A program made the position numbers and the translations under genes. Below the pieces are notes generated by a model. That model saw only the letters and a list, made by a program, of their open reading frames with translations, was not told the origin of the DNA and made no database searches. DNA of 64,000 nucleotides from Pandoraea apista (GTDB lineage Bacteria > Pseudomonadota > Gammaproteobacteria > Burkholderiales > Burkholderiaceae). The stretch covers positions 1,798,001-1,862,000 of the forward strand of contig NZ_CP013481.2 in assembly GCF_001465595.2 (NCBI RefSeq). Direction: 5' to 3'. Shown here piece after piece: positions 46,101 through 54,148 of the stretch; within the stretch, counting starts at the first letter, position 1, and every line of letters begins with the position of its first letter.

Positions 46101-46414
46101 CGAAGGAATTACAGTCCGAGGGCGTGAACGGACATCGGGTGCGCACGGTAGGTATCGTGACAGGGCGGCAACGGCCGGGCACGGCCAACGGCACGGTCTT
46201 CGTGTCGCTGGAAGACGAGACGGGCGTCATCAACGTGATCGTCTGGCCCGATCTGGTCGAGTCGCAGCGCAAGGCGTTGCTGGCTGCATCCTTATTGGGG
46301 GTGGAAGGTGTCTGGCAACGCGAGGCGCGTGTGACCCATCTGGTCGCCCATCGTCTGGTCGATCTCTCGCCGATGCTGGGCGAACTCGCGGTTTCGAGCC
46401 GGAACTTTCACTGA
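43130..46414 (+). CDS. dnaE2: Error-prone DNA polymerase DnaE2 (ImuC)
   Basis: C-family polymerase alpha subunit of 1,094 residues for damage-induced mutagenesis. The N-terminal PHP domain begins AELHCLSNFSF. The palm has QGRGSAANSAVCYCLG and the catalytic pair in PPDIDVDFEHQRREE (about 427-431), then ARPGP-type VRPGPIQGGMVHPY. Helix-hairpin-helix and OB-fold domains are at the C-terminus (VRTVGIVTGRQRPGTANGTV). It follows imuB by 20 bases; a GTG 48 bases upstream overlaps imuB and is less likely. The order imuA-imuB-dnaE2 is the standard SOS cassette. Confidence 0.96.
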   Translation: MNFDDFLPWQGPTEGLAANDESAEPADPRAADDGSLPAYAELHCLSNFSFQRGASHPEELIARAAYLGYTALAITDECSLAGVVRALAEGVKHSAVSLIVGSEFRLTPEREADTLGMVHLVALAQHREGYGNLSEMITLGRMRGPKRSYRLHTRDFSAPASEQAHLRGLPGCLMILVPDADASHERTLAQTRWAAQTFGEGRVWLALERRHRADDEAHLARLRAISAECGVPLVATGHVLMHVRSRKPLQDTLTAIGLGKPVQACGLALAANAEQHLRTRLRLAWLYPSDTLAETVAIASRCHFDLRSLRYEYPEELVPAGHTPVTYLRQEVEAGAKQRYPNGLPQKVRDLIEDELTLIGDLEYEPYFLTVYDIVRYARSQNILCQGRGSAANSAVCYCLGITAVNPDEVQLLFGRFLSRERKEPPDIDVDFEHQRREEVIQYIYRKYGTDRAALAATVISYRMRSAVRDTGRALGIDLSIVEQIAQSQQWWDGRENLLARMAAQGLSPDAPTTQLWADLVARLIGFPRHLSQHVGGFVISRDRLSRLVPIAPAAMEDRYVIQWDKDDIETLKLLKVDVLALGMLSALRRTLDLLGEWRGAPMELADIPRDDPATYGMIRRADTIGVFQIESRAQMSMLPRLKPDKFYDLVIEVAIVRPGPIQGGMVHPYLRRKQGKEEVIYPREEIKAALERTLGVPIFQEQVMQIAMIAADFTPGDADQLRRSMAAWKRKGGLEKFQTRIISGMLKNGYPQAFAEAICRQIEGFGEYGFPESHAASFALLAYASAWLKCHAPEMFLCGLLNSLPMGFYSASQLVQDARRHRVEVRAIDVCVSDVESRPEARTGRYGNARRPAVRLGLSLVRGLSDEGARAIERARRQRPFTDIDDLTARATLSRRDLDALAAADALSALLGGRRQARWTVAAWQPPTPLLGATALRDAVPGSRDEQVSLPPMPEGQDIVADYASTGLTLRRHPLLLLREKLTRMRVMTAKELQSEGVNGHRVRTVGIVTGRQRPGTANGTVFVSLEDETGVINVIVWPDLVESQRKALLAASLLGVEGVWQREARVTHLVAHRLVDLSPMLGELAVSSRNFH

Positions 46415-46446
46415 GAAGATTGTGCGTAAGCCGCCCGTCGCACAGC

Positions 46447-46480
46447 ACGTGGGCCGGAGCCTGGATGCTCCGGCCCACGT
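46447..46480. terminator. Perfect 14-bp hairpin between convergent genes
   Basis: ACGTGGGCCGGAGC pairs fully with GCTCCGGCCCACGT around a 6-base loop. There is no T-run on either side. Its position between dnaE2 and a permease gene suggests a two-way barrier. Confidence 0.7.
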
Positions 46481-46492
46481 GTCATTGCCGCA

Positions 46493-47863
46493 TCAATGCG
46501 CGGCGTCGGCTTGCTTGCCGGCTTCCTGTGCCAGTGCGCTCGCTTCTTCCTCGCTGCGCAAGCCGTTGAAGTGGGCGTTGAGCAGCACTGCGCTAATCGA
46601 TGCAAGCAGAATGCCGCTATGGAAGAACGGGGCAAGCGCGTGCGGCAGCTTCATGAAGAATTTGTCCGACGCCACCGGGATCATCCCCACGCCAATGCTG
46701 ATCGCAATGATGTACAGGTTGTAGCGATTCTTCGAGAGATCCACCGTCGAGAGAATCTTCACGCCTGTGGCGGTGACCATGCCGAACATCACGATTCCCG
46801 CGCCGCCCAGCACGAACTGCGGCACCGACGCCACCACGTGCGCCACCTTCGGAAACATGCCCAGCACGATCAGGATCAGGCCGCCCATCGCACACACCCA
46901 GCGGCTCTTCACGCCGGTCACGCCGACCAGCCCCACGTTCTGCGAAAACGAGGTGTACGGGAACGTGTTGAAGATGCCGCCGATCACCGTGCCCAGCCCA
47001 TCGACACGCAAACCGCGCACCAGCGTCTTCTGATCGACCGGACGTCCGACGATATCGCCCACCGCGAGGAACATGCCGGTCGACTCGATGAACGTCACGA
47101 GCATGACCAGCGTCATCGTTGCAATGGCGATCGGATCGAAGCGCGGTGCACCGAAATGGAACGGCATGACGAATCCAAACCACGGGGCTTCTGATACGCC
47201 CGCAAACGACACTTTGCCTAAGGCAATCGCCACGAGCGTACCGAACAGAATGCCCAGCAGCACCGCGATGTTGGAAAAGAAGCCGCGCACGTATTTGGTA
47301 ATGAACAGGATGCACAGCAAGACCGCGAACGATACCCCCAGATAGACCGGGTTGCCGTAGTCGGGATTGCCGAACCCCCCCGCCGCCCAGTTGATGCCCA
47401 CGCCCATGAGCGAGATGCCGATCACCGTGATGACGGTTCCCGTAACCACCGGCGGAAACAGTCGCAATAGCTTCCCGATGAACGGTGCGATCAGAATGCC
47501 GATGACTCCGGCCGCAATCGTCGCGCCGTAGATGTCGAGCAGCCCGAGATCCGGGTTCGTGCCGATGGCGATCATCGGGGTGACGGCGGTGAATGTCACC
47601 CCCATCATGATCGGCAGACGCAAGCCGAAGATCCAGAGACCGAGTGTCTGGATCAGCGTGGCGATACCGCAGGCAAAGAGATCGGCGTTGATCAGGAAGG
47701 CGATCTGATCGACCGACATCTTGAGCGCGCCGCCCACGATCAGCGGCACCGCTACCGCCCCCGCATACATCACCAGCACGTGTTGCAATCCCAGCGTGAA
47801 CAACTTGGGGAGCGGCAGGCGCTCGTCGACCGGATGCACCGGTACTGCGGCAGATTGCGTCAT
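46493..47863 (-). CDS. NCS2 family xanthine/uric acid permease
   Basis: Inner-membrane nucleobase:cation symporter of 456 residues, 12-14 helices, of the XanP/XanQ/UacT branch. Landmarks: LGLQHVLVMYAGAVAVPLIV, the TM-8 stretch VTFIESTGMFLAVGD, and FNTFPYTSFSQNVGLVGVTG in the NCS2 motif region. The AzgA-like permease earlier in the window is from the other branch, so the two likely have different substrates. AGGAGA lies directly before the ATG. Monocistronic, convergent with dnaE2. Confidence 0.93.
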   Translation of the reverse strand: MTQSAAVPVHPVDERLPLPKLFTLGLQHVLVMYAGAVAVPLIVGGALKMSVDQIAFLINADLFACGIATLIQTLGLWIFGLRLPIMMGVTFTAVTPMIAIGTNPDLGLLDIYGATIAAGVIGILIAPFIGKLLRLFPPVVTGTVITVIGISLMGVGINWAAGGFGNPDYGNPVYLGVSFAVLLCILFITKYVRGFFSNIAVLLGILFGTLVAIALGKVSFAGVSEAPWFGFVMPFHFGAPRFDPIAIATMTLVMLVTFIESTGMFLAVGDIVGRPVDQKTLVRGLRVDGLGTVIGGIFNTFPYTSFSQNVGLVGVTGVKSRWVCAMGGLILIVLGMFPKVAHVVASVPQFVLGGAGIVMFGMVTATGVKILSTVDLSKNRYNLYIIAISIGVGMIPVASDKFFMKLPHALAPFFHSGILLASISAVLLNAHFNGLRSEEEASALAQEAGKQADAAH

Positions 47864-48453
47864 GTCTTCTCCTGATCCGACGGTACGATTTGATTTACAT
47901 GGCGAAACCGAGCGTAAATTTTTTACCGGGGCGCAGCGAGTGCAGTCAAAAAGCCGCCGAGTCGACGGGGGCGCTACCGGGAGCTGCAACCGGCGCGCCG
48001 TCATGGCGGAAAACTGCGGTATGGCGACATGTTACGCCGGGCCGTGCGGCCGTGGCCCAATCTCGCGAGAGCCTTATGCCATATAGCGGGAATGCCTCAG
48101 GAGAGCCGTGAGTGAGACGTCGAGGACAATGACCCGCCGCGCCGGAATCGTCCAGTGGATCACCGTGCACGAGCGCAAGCTGCCGAGGTCTATATCGAAT
48201 CCGGAATACTAAAGATTGTATTTGGCGTATGAATCGCCGAGACACACGCGCACCGTTCGACCGCCAATGAAGGGCTTGTCATGACACGGGGACTGCGGGG
48301 AAGGCAACGAGGCGGGTCGACCGGTCGGGGAGGAATGCGGGAAGTGCCGAGCGAGGCTCGCTGGCGCGAAGGGGATATCGGGCACGGCCGAATTCGGGGC
48401 CGGCTGTCGTCGCCCAGTCGCTCGACATCGACGGCTGGACGACCCCTGACGAC
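47864..48453. other. 590-base intergenic region with promoter and dyad
   Basis: A permease promoter candidate on the minus strand has TTGACT (47944-47949) and TAAAAA (47920-47925), spacer 18. Further away is a dyad AATAC-N8-GTATT at 48205-48222 in an AT-rich patch. A 27-codon frame at 48128-48211 on the plus strand has GAGGACA before its ATG; its reality is doubtful. Otherwise I see nothing. Confidence 0.45.
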
Positions 48454-49953
48454 TCAGCGTCCGCCAGTCGTGCCGGAAGGCCGGCGGGCGAGCGAATCAC
48501 CGGTATTGCCAGTGCTGGCGTTTTGCTGTGCCACGCTCTCGAGCTTGCTGGAAATCTCTTCGCCCATATGGTGCAGGAACTCCATTTCCTTCGCACCGAT
48601 ACCACCAGCGCACAACGCGCCACCCCAGTCACCGTAGAGCAGTGCCACGGTCTGGTTGCGCTGGCGAACCGGCAGCAGGAAAAACGACTTCACGTTCGAG
48701 AAATGCTGACGGTGCCACAGCGGAATACGCGGCACGATGCGGGGCTCGCGCGCGTTGTCGATCAGAATGGCCCGGCCGTTGGTCAGGGCCAGATGGAAGA
48801 CGTCCGGCTCGAACGCTTCGGGGAATGTCAGACCCAGCAGCGGCTGCACGTCGCGTCCGATGCCGAAGCGCATCTCGAAGACCTTGCCCGCCGGCGCGCG
48901 CACGAAGGCCGCGCAATTGACGAAGCCCAGCGACTGAAGAATCGCCTCGAGCGTCAGATTGAGCAGGCCCACGGCATCGGTCTCGTCGGTGGCGGCCCGC
49001 ACTTCCGAAAGCCCATCGGCCAAACGTCGCGCCGAGTCCAACGGCTTGCCCGCTGGCGGCTGACGCGTGTTCGAGGCGCCAGTACTGATCGCGATGAATT
49101 CCTGATGGCTTGTGTCGCGCGCCATCTCTTCGCCCACGGAAACCACTTCGCTGATGTCCAGCGCGAGACGGTCGGCATAGCGCTCGGCCAGCTCGGCCAG
49201 ACGCTCCGGATCGGCGCCGCGCGTGAGTTCCGTCACCATCTCGTTCGACATGTTCGCCACGGCGCACAGCCAGTCGGCGTGCGAGAGCGGAGCGTCGCCC
49301 TCCAGATCGATCGGACGCATGCTCGTGGCAATCGATTCCGGCAGCCCCCACTTGCGCGCAGCGGCTTCCGCCAGTTCGGGAAACGAAATGCTCAGCACCT
49401 GTTCGCAGGCGTCGCTGTCGCTGATGCCCTGGGCGGTGGCGATGGCCTGAATTTCCGCCCATTCGTTCGGGAAGCAGTAGGTCACCAGCAGTCGCGCCAC
49501 ATGGTGCAGCAACGTGCAGACGACCGCTTCTTCCCCATCGCGGATACCGTTCTTCGCCGTGATGTCGCGCGCAAAGGCGCCGGCCAGCGTGGCGCGTGCG
49601 AGTTCGCGGGCCATATCGTCGCGACGGGCCGCAACCTCACCGAAACCCTCGAGCAGCTTCAGGCTCAGGGCGAGGTGACCGATCGTATCGACGCCCAGAA
49701 TCATGATCGCGCGCGATACCGTCGTCACGTTGCAGCCGAAGGGCGCATACATGGCCGAGTTGGCCAGACGGATCACTTTCTGGGTGAGGGCGAAGTCGGA
49801 GAGCACCGACGACGCCAGGTCGGCCGTGCTCGTGTTCTCGCTTTGCATGGCAGACACGATGCCCGTGACCGAGCGTTGCAGCGACGGAAAGTCGCCGCGC
49901 TCGGCCATGCGCTGCCATAGTAATTCGAGCGTTTTTTCTTTGGTAAGGCTCAT
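48454..49953 (-). CDS. HDOD domain protein with C-terminal GAF-like domain
   Basis: Cytosolic signalling protein of 499 residues. Residues about 15-230 form an HDOD domain (LPSLQRSVTGIV-like start seen as FPSLQRSVTGI, IRLANSAMYAPF, MILGVDTIGHLALSL, TLLHHVARLLVTYCFP, and PELAEAAARKWGLPES); HDOD proteins have lost HD-type phosphodiesterase residues and usually act as scaffolds. The C-terminal part from about 310 resembles a GAF sensor (LNLTLEAILQSLGFVNCAAF, SFFLLPVRQRNQTVALLYGD). It lies 17 bases after the GGDEF-EAL gene, forming one operon. Confidence 0.87.
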   Translation of the reverse strand: MSLTKEKTLELLWQRMAERGDFPSLQRSVTGIVSAMQSENTSTADLASSVLSDFALTQKVIRLANSAMYAPFGCNVTTVSRAIMILGVDTIGHLALSLKLLEGFGEVAARRDDMARELARATLAGAFARDITAKNGIRDGEEAVVCTLLHHVARLLVTYCFPNEWAEIQAIATAQGISDSDACEQVLSISFPELAEAAARKWGLPESIATSMRPIDLEGDAPLSHADWLCAVANMSNEMVTELTRGADPERLAELAERYADRLALDISEVVSVGEEMARDTSHQEFIAISTGASNTRQPPAGKPLDSARRLADGLSEVRAATDETDAVGLLNLTLEAILQSLGFVNCAAFVRAPAGKVFEMRFGIGRDVQPLLGLTFPEAFEPDVFHLALTNGRAILIDNAREPRIVPRIPLWHRQHFSNVKSFFLLPVRQRNQTVALLYGDWGGALCAGGIGAKEMEFLHHMGEEISSKLESVAQQNASTGNTGDSLARRPSGTTGGR

Positions 49954-49970
49954 GGTAGCGGGGATGTCGG

Positions 49971-51788
49971 TCAGTGGCCGGCATCCACATTGAGACGCCC
50001 GCTCGCAAAGGCCGCCTCGAGTTCTCCCGCAGGCAGGGCTTTCGAAACCAGCCAGCCCTGGATGGAATGACAGCCGCGATCGATCAGCATCTGCCGTTGT
50101 TCTTCTGTCTCGACCCCTTCGGCGACAGCCGACAGGCCCAGCTCCCGCGCCAGCCCCAGAACGGCCGTCACGATCGTACGGTCGTTCGGTGACGTGGGCA
50201 TGTCTTTCACGAAGCTGCGGTCGATCTTGAGCGCGGAGAGCGGGAACCGTTTGAGGTATCCCAGGCTCGAGTAGCCCGCGCCGAAGTCGTCGACGGCGAA
50301 ACGCACGCCCAGGGTCTGCAACTCGCGCAGGACCAGATTGGCCTGCTCCGGGTCGCGCATGAGCACGCTTTCCGTAATTTCGAGCACCAGCCGGTGACCC
50401 TCCACCCCCGAGTCGGCAATCGCTTGCCACACGAGGCTGGGGAACGACGGATGGTGGAATTGCTGTGCCGAGACGTTGACCGACATGTACAGCCCGTCGA
50501 GCCGGGTGCGATCCCAGCGCGCGAGCTGCATGCAGGCGGCGCGCAATGCCCAGCCGCCCAGCAGGTTGATCAGGCCATTGGCTTCGGCCAGCGGTATGAA
50601 TTCGGCCGGCGAGACCGGGCCGAGCGCCGGATGCCAGCGCATGAGCGCCTCGACACCCTTCACGTTCAGCGAAATCGGGTCGCAGATCGGTTGGTAGTGC
50701 AGGCTGAATTCGCCGTTGTGAATCGCCTCGAACATGGCCGATTCCAGCGAGAACGCCTTGCGATGCAGGTCGCCCAGATCGTCCGTATAGACGAACAGAC
50801 CATTGCGGCCGCGATCCTTGGCGCAGTACATGGCCGCGTCGGCGTGCTTGATGAGCAGGCCGGCCGAATCGCCATGCTGTGGGAAGAACGACACGCCGAT
50901 GCTCGTCGTGAGGTGCAGCAACTGATCGCCGACCTGGAACGGTTGCTGCACGGCAGACAGCAGACGCTTCATGATCCCGCCAAGCGCCTGTTCGTTGTCG
51001 CACCCGGGCAGAATCAGCACGAACTCGTCGCCGCCCATGCGCGCGGCCATGTCCGTCTCGCGAATCTGCGCGATCAGACGCTGGCCTGCGTCGCGCAGGA
51101 GCTGATCGCCGACATCGTGGCCGAGCGAATCGTTGACCTTCTTGAAGCCATCCAGATCGAGCAACGCGACGGCGAAATTCGGGCCGCCTTCACGGGCGTG
51201 CTGAATGGCCTCGAGGATGCACTGCTGAATGTATTGACGGTTACCCAGCCCGGTCACCGCATCGCGCACGGCCAGATCGGACAGACGCGCTTCGTTTTCC
51301 TTGAAGGCGGTGATGTCTTCGCCATGCACGATGAACGAGGCGCTCGCACCGCCGATGCGCGGCGTGTATTGTGCAATGCGCAAACGCATCCAGACACGGT
51401 CGGTCAGACCGCGCAACAGGCGTACCGTGCACTGCTGGGGACCGAGGGTCTGAGCGGCGGAGAAGGCGTCTTGCAACATCGGCACGTCTTCGATGCCGGT
51501 CAGCTCGAAGAGCGTGGCATGGTCGAGGTATTCGCGCGAATACTCAAGCAGACGCAGGGAAGCTTCGGCAATGAAAAGGAAGCGGCCGTCGGCAGCGACA
51601 TGCGCCGAGAGTCCGCCGGTCAGTTCGACCAGCGCCCGGGATAGTGCGGGCGCCGGCGCCGGGGGGCTGCCCTCGGCGATGGCCGATGCCACGGTCGAAG
51701 GTTCGACCAAAGGCACGCCGGCTGGGAGTCGATCTGAACTCATTGTTGTTGTCTGTGCATGCATCACGTCGAGCGCGCTGCCGCTCAT
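49971..51788 (-). CDS. PAS-GGDEF-EAL cyclic-di-GMP enzyme
   Basis: Signalling protein of 605 residues that may make or degrade cyclic-di-GMP. A PAS-like sensor occupies about 50-165 (AADGRFLFIAEASLRLLEYS, VHGEDITAFKENEARL). The GGDEF domain has an intact GGDEF at 252-256 and an inhibitory I-site RETD at 243-246, five residues upstream. The EAL domain has EALMRW at 380, MSVNVSAQQF, EITES, DDFGAGYSSLGYL, KIDRSF and AEGVET, so all catalytic segments look intact. No transmembrane helix is seen. GGGGA precedes the ATG; a TATAAT at 51861-51866 on the same strand is a likely -10. Confidence 0.92.
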   Translation of the reverse strand: MSGSALDVMHAQTTTMSSDRLPAGVPLVEPSTVASAIAEGSPPAPAPALSRALVELTGGLSAHVAADGRFLFIAEASLRLLEYSREYLDHATLFELTGIEDVPMLQDAFSAAQTLGPQQCTVRLLRGLTDRVWMRLRIAQYTPRIGGASASFIVHGEDITAFKENEARLSDLAVRDAVTGLGNRQYIQQCILEAIQHAREGGPNFAVALLDLDGFKKVNDSLGHDVGDQLLRDAGQRLIAQIRETDMAARMGGDEFVLILPGCDNEQALGGIMKRLLSAVQQPFQVGDQLLHLTTSIGVSFFPQHGDSAGLLIKHADAAMYCAKDRGRNGLFVYTDDLGDLHRKAFSLESAMFEAIHNGEFSLHYQPICDPISLNVKGVEALMRWHPALGPVSPAEFIPLAEANGLINLLGGWALRAACMQLARWDRTRLDGLYMSVNVSAQQFHHPSFPSLVWQAIADSGVEGHRLVLEITESVLMRDPEQANLVLRELQTLGVRFAVDDFGAGYSSLGYLKRFPLSALKIDRSFVKDMPTSPNDRTIVTAVLGLARELGLSAVAEGVETEEQRQMLIDRGCHSIQGWLVSKALPAGELEAAFASGRLNVDAGH

Positions 51789-52233
51789 GTGCTTCCCCGT
51801 TCAGGCAAACGCGCTCATGGCCGGACAGGGGTCCGGCAGGTGTCCGATGGATTGTGGGCCATTATAGCTAAAGACGCCAGCGATTTTGGTAGCCGCAATC
51901 CTCGTTTCATGCCGCTTTCCACAGGTTTTCCCCTGTGGGTTTTTTTCTGACAAGACAATCGGGAATTTTTCCTGCATGGCCGTTGGCGTTTGGCCGATAT
52001 TCGCCCCAAAACGCGCGTCATCCGGACCTTCTGCACGCCGGTACACCGTTCGGCGCGATTTTCCTGCGAGCGCCAGTCTACCCAAGCGCGAGGCACTTGC
52101 GGAGGTCACAATCGTGGATTTTTGTCATTGCGATGCAACATCGCCGCCGTCGTGACAAGGCTCGACGTCGGCGTGCCGTTCAGGGCGGCGTGTCGATGCG
52201 ACTGCTAAACACTGCTAAGCGCCGACGGCCGAC
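51789..52233. other. 445-base intergenic region with orphan terminator
   Basis: No gene is seen between the GGDEF-EAL gene and the racemase gene. It holds the likely -10 of the GGDEF-EAL gene on the minus strand at 51861-51866 and a plus-strand terminator at 51919-51948. Short frames on both strands lack ribosome-binding sites. Confidence 0.5.
51919..51948 (+). terminator. Orphan Rho-independent terminator (plus strand)
   Basis: CCACAGG and CCTGTGG form a 7-bp stem with a 6-base loop, followed by GTTTTTTT. No annotated plus-strand gene ends here, which points to a short untranslated transcript starting near 51870. Confidence 0.8.
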
Positions 52234-52962
52234 TCAGCCCTGGGACGGCCGCTCGTGAGCGAGCGACCATGCGATGCATGCGCGGGCCAGCGCCGCAGAG
52301 GCATCAAGACCAAAGCGCCCCAACGGGGTTTCGCAGGTGGCGAGCGCCACGGGAATTTCGGTGCAACCGAGAATCACGCGTTGTGCGCCGGCGGCCAGCA
52401 ATTGTTCCATCGCCATGGCGAGCGCGTCGCCGCCGCGGCGAATGTCGCCGGCCTTCGTAAGCCGGATGCCCTCGTTCACGAGCGCTTGATGGGCGAGCGG
52501 CTCGGTCGGCTGAACAAAGCGATAGCCCAGCGCTTCAAGCCGGGGCCGGTAGACGTTGGCGTGGTGAGTGCCTTCGGTGGCCATCAGACCGATGGGGGCG
52601 CCGGGGGCGACGCAGGTGGCCAACTCACCGGCGACGGCCTCGACCACGTCGAGCACGGGCAGCCGGGTGCCGTGTCGCAACGCGTCGAGCCAGGCATGGG
52701 CGGTGTTGCAGGCAATGGCGATGCAGCCAACGCCCGATTGTTCGAGCGCGTGCACGCCGTCGAGCATGCCGTCGAGCGGCGAGGCGCCGTCGCGCAGCAG
52801 CGCTTCGGTGCGGTCGGGAATCTGGGGAACCGAGTACAGAATGAACGGGATGTGATCCTGATCGCGGCTGGCCGGATGTTGATCGACGATCTTGCGGCAA
52901 AGGTCGATGCCGGCGGCGGGGCCCATGCCGCCGAGGATGCCAAGCGTAGCGTGCGAATTCAT
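52234..52962 (-). CDS. Aspartate/glutamate racemase family protein
   Basis: Cofactor-independent amino acid racemase of 242 residues. Two catalytic cysteines are present in the family positions: AIACNTAHAW (about C82) and LGCTEIPVAL (about C193). The N-terminus LGILGGMGPAAGIDL is typical of the aspartate racemase (YgeA-like) group. It would interconvert L- and D-Asp or Glu; some members act on other amino acids. No strong ribosome-binding site is seen. It lies 85 bases downstream of an amino acid binding-protein gene, and a hairpin sits between them. Confidence 0.88.
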   Translation of the reverse strand: MNSHATLGILGGMGPAAGIDLCRKIVDQHPASRDQDHIPFILYSVPQIPDRTEALLRDGASPLDGMLDGVHALEQSGVGCIAIACNTAHAWLDALRHGTRLPVLDVVEAVAGELATCVAPGAPIGLMATEGTHHANVYRPRLEALGYRFVQPTEPLAHQALVNEGIRLTKAGDIRRGGDALAMAMEQLLAAGAQRVILGCTEIPVALATCETPLGRFGLDASAALARACIAWSLAHERPSQG

Positions 52963-53004
52963 GATGATGGCAATCAGGGGAACAGCGGAAAACCGGATCG
53001 CGCG

Positions 53005-53028
53005 GTGCGGGGACCGTAGCCCCCGCAC
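53005..53028 (-). terminator. Stem-loop after the binding-protein gene
   Basis: GTGCGGGG and CCCCGCAC form a perfect 8-bp stem with an 8-base loop, without a T-run. It is possibly a partial terminator that reduces read-through into the racemase gene. Confidence 0.5.
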
Positions 53029-53047
53029 AACGCACGTTCCGTCAGGA

Positions 53048-53950
53048 TCAGTCGTATGCCTTCGTGATCGGATCCTTGAACATGGCGCGCATTTCAGGCG
53101 TCATCGGGTAGTTCATGTTCTGGTTCTTCGGCGGAACCGGTTGCGTGAACCACTTGTTGTACAGCTTCTCCATTTCGCCGGACTTTTCCATGTCGGCGAT
53201 GACCGTGTTCACGACCTTGGTGAAGGCCGGGTCGTCCTTGCGCAGCATGCACGCATAGTTTTCGAACTGAAGGTTCGGGCCGACCACTTCATAGCCCTTG
53301 GCTTCGTCGGCCGGCAGCGCGGCGCGTTGGCCGTACAGCAGCGGCTCGTCCATCACGAAGGCCACGGCGCGGCCTTGCTTGACGGTCAGGAAACCATCCG
53401 AGTGTTCCTTCGTCTGAATCAGGTTGAAACCGATCTCGCCTTTTTTGCCCGACAGAATACGGTCGGCCGTGGTGCCGGCGGTCGTCGCAATGGTCTTGCC
53501 CTTCAGGCTATTCAGGTCCGTGATGCCCGAACCCGACTTGGCGATCATCTTGATCGAGTACAGGAAGATGTTGTGCGAGAAGCCCACTTGCTTCGCGCGC
53601 TCGAACGTGTGCGTGGTCGAGCCGCACTCCAGATCGATCGTGCCGTTTTGCATCAGCGCGATACGGTTCTGCGACGTGATCGGCGTTTCCGTCACTTTCA
53701 GGTTCGGCAGGTTCAGGTCTTTCTTGACTGCGTCGACGATCTTGAGCGCGATTTCCTGCGAGTAGCCGATCGTCTTGCCGGTGTTGTCCGTGTACGAGAA
53801 CGGAATCGACGACTCGCGCACCCCGAGAGCGATCACGCCAGTGTCCTTGATCTTCTTGAGCGTGCCGGTCAGTTCCTGTGCGCTCGCGGTGTGCGCGAAC
53901 AGGGCGGCGGCGGCGCTGACGAGCAGCAGGGGAGCAAACAGCTTCTTCAT
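53048..53950 (-). CDS. Periplasmic glutamate/aspartate-binding protein (GltI-like)
   Basis: Solute-binding protein of an amino acid ABC transporter, 300 residues. The signal peptide ends at ASA; the mature part begins QELTGTLKKIKDTGVIALGVRE. GltI-type features: SIPFSYTDNTGKTIGYSQEIA, IDLECGSTTHTFERAKQV, and the C-terminal EKLYNKWFTQPVPPKNQNM. No permease or ATPase gene is adjacent, so it either serves a transporter encoded elsewhere or has been separated from it. AGGA lies upstream of the ATG. Placed among D-amino-acid genes. Confidence 0.9.
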   Translation of the reverse strand: MKKLFAPLLLVSAAAALFAHTASAQELTGTLKKIKDTGVIALGVRESSIPFSYTDNTGKTIGYSQEIALKIVDAVKKDLNLPNLKVTETPITSQNRIALMQNGTIDLECGSTTHTFERAKQVGFSHNIFLYSIKMIAKSGSGITDLNSLKGKTIATTAGTTADRILSGKKGEIGFNLIQTKEHSDGFLTVKQGRAVAFVMDEPLLYGQRAALPADEAKGYEVVGPNLQFENYACMLRKDDPAFTKVVNTVIADMEKSGEMEKLYNKWFTQPVPPKNQNMNYPMTPEMRAMFKDPITKAYD

Positions 53951-54148
53951 GGTCTCTGTCCTATCGGAAGTGATGGCACGGTGGTCCGCGCCGTTGGAAT
54001 ATCAAAAGCCAAACACACTGATACAACCCGACACTTGCTCCCGACGATCCCCGTGGGAGTGATGCCCTGAAACCCCGCGTCCTGCCTGGTCCAGCCTGGG
54101 CATTCAAGTGCTCGACCCGGGGGGACCGCTATGGTCGGCCACCCCCGA

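Noticed and set aside
51919..51948. DnaA-box-like sequence (TTTCCACAG) at the orphan terminator
   Set aside because: A single imperfect box without a cluster or origin genes nearby; the hairpin and T-run are better explained as a terminator.
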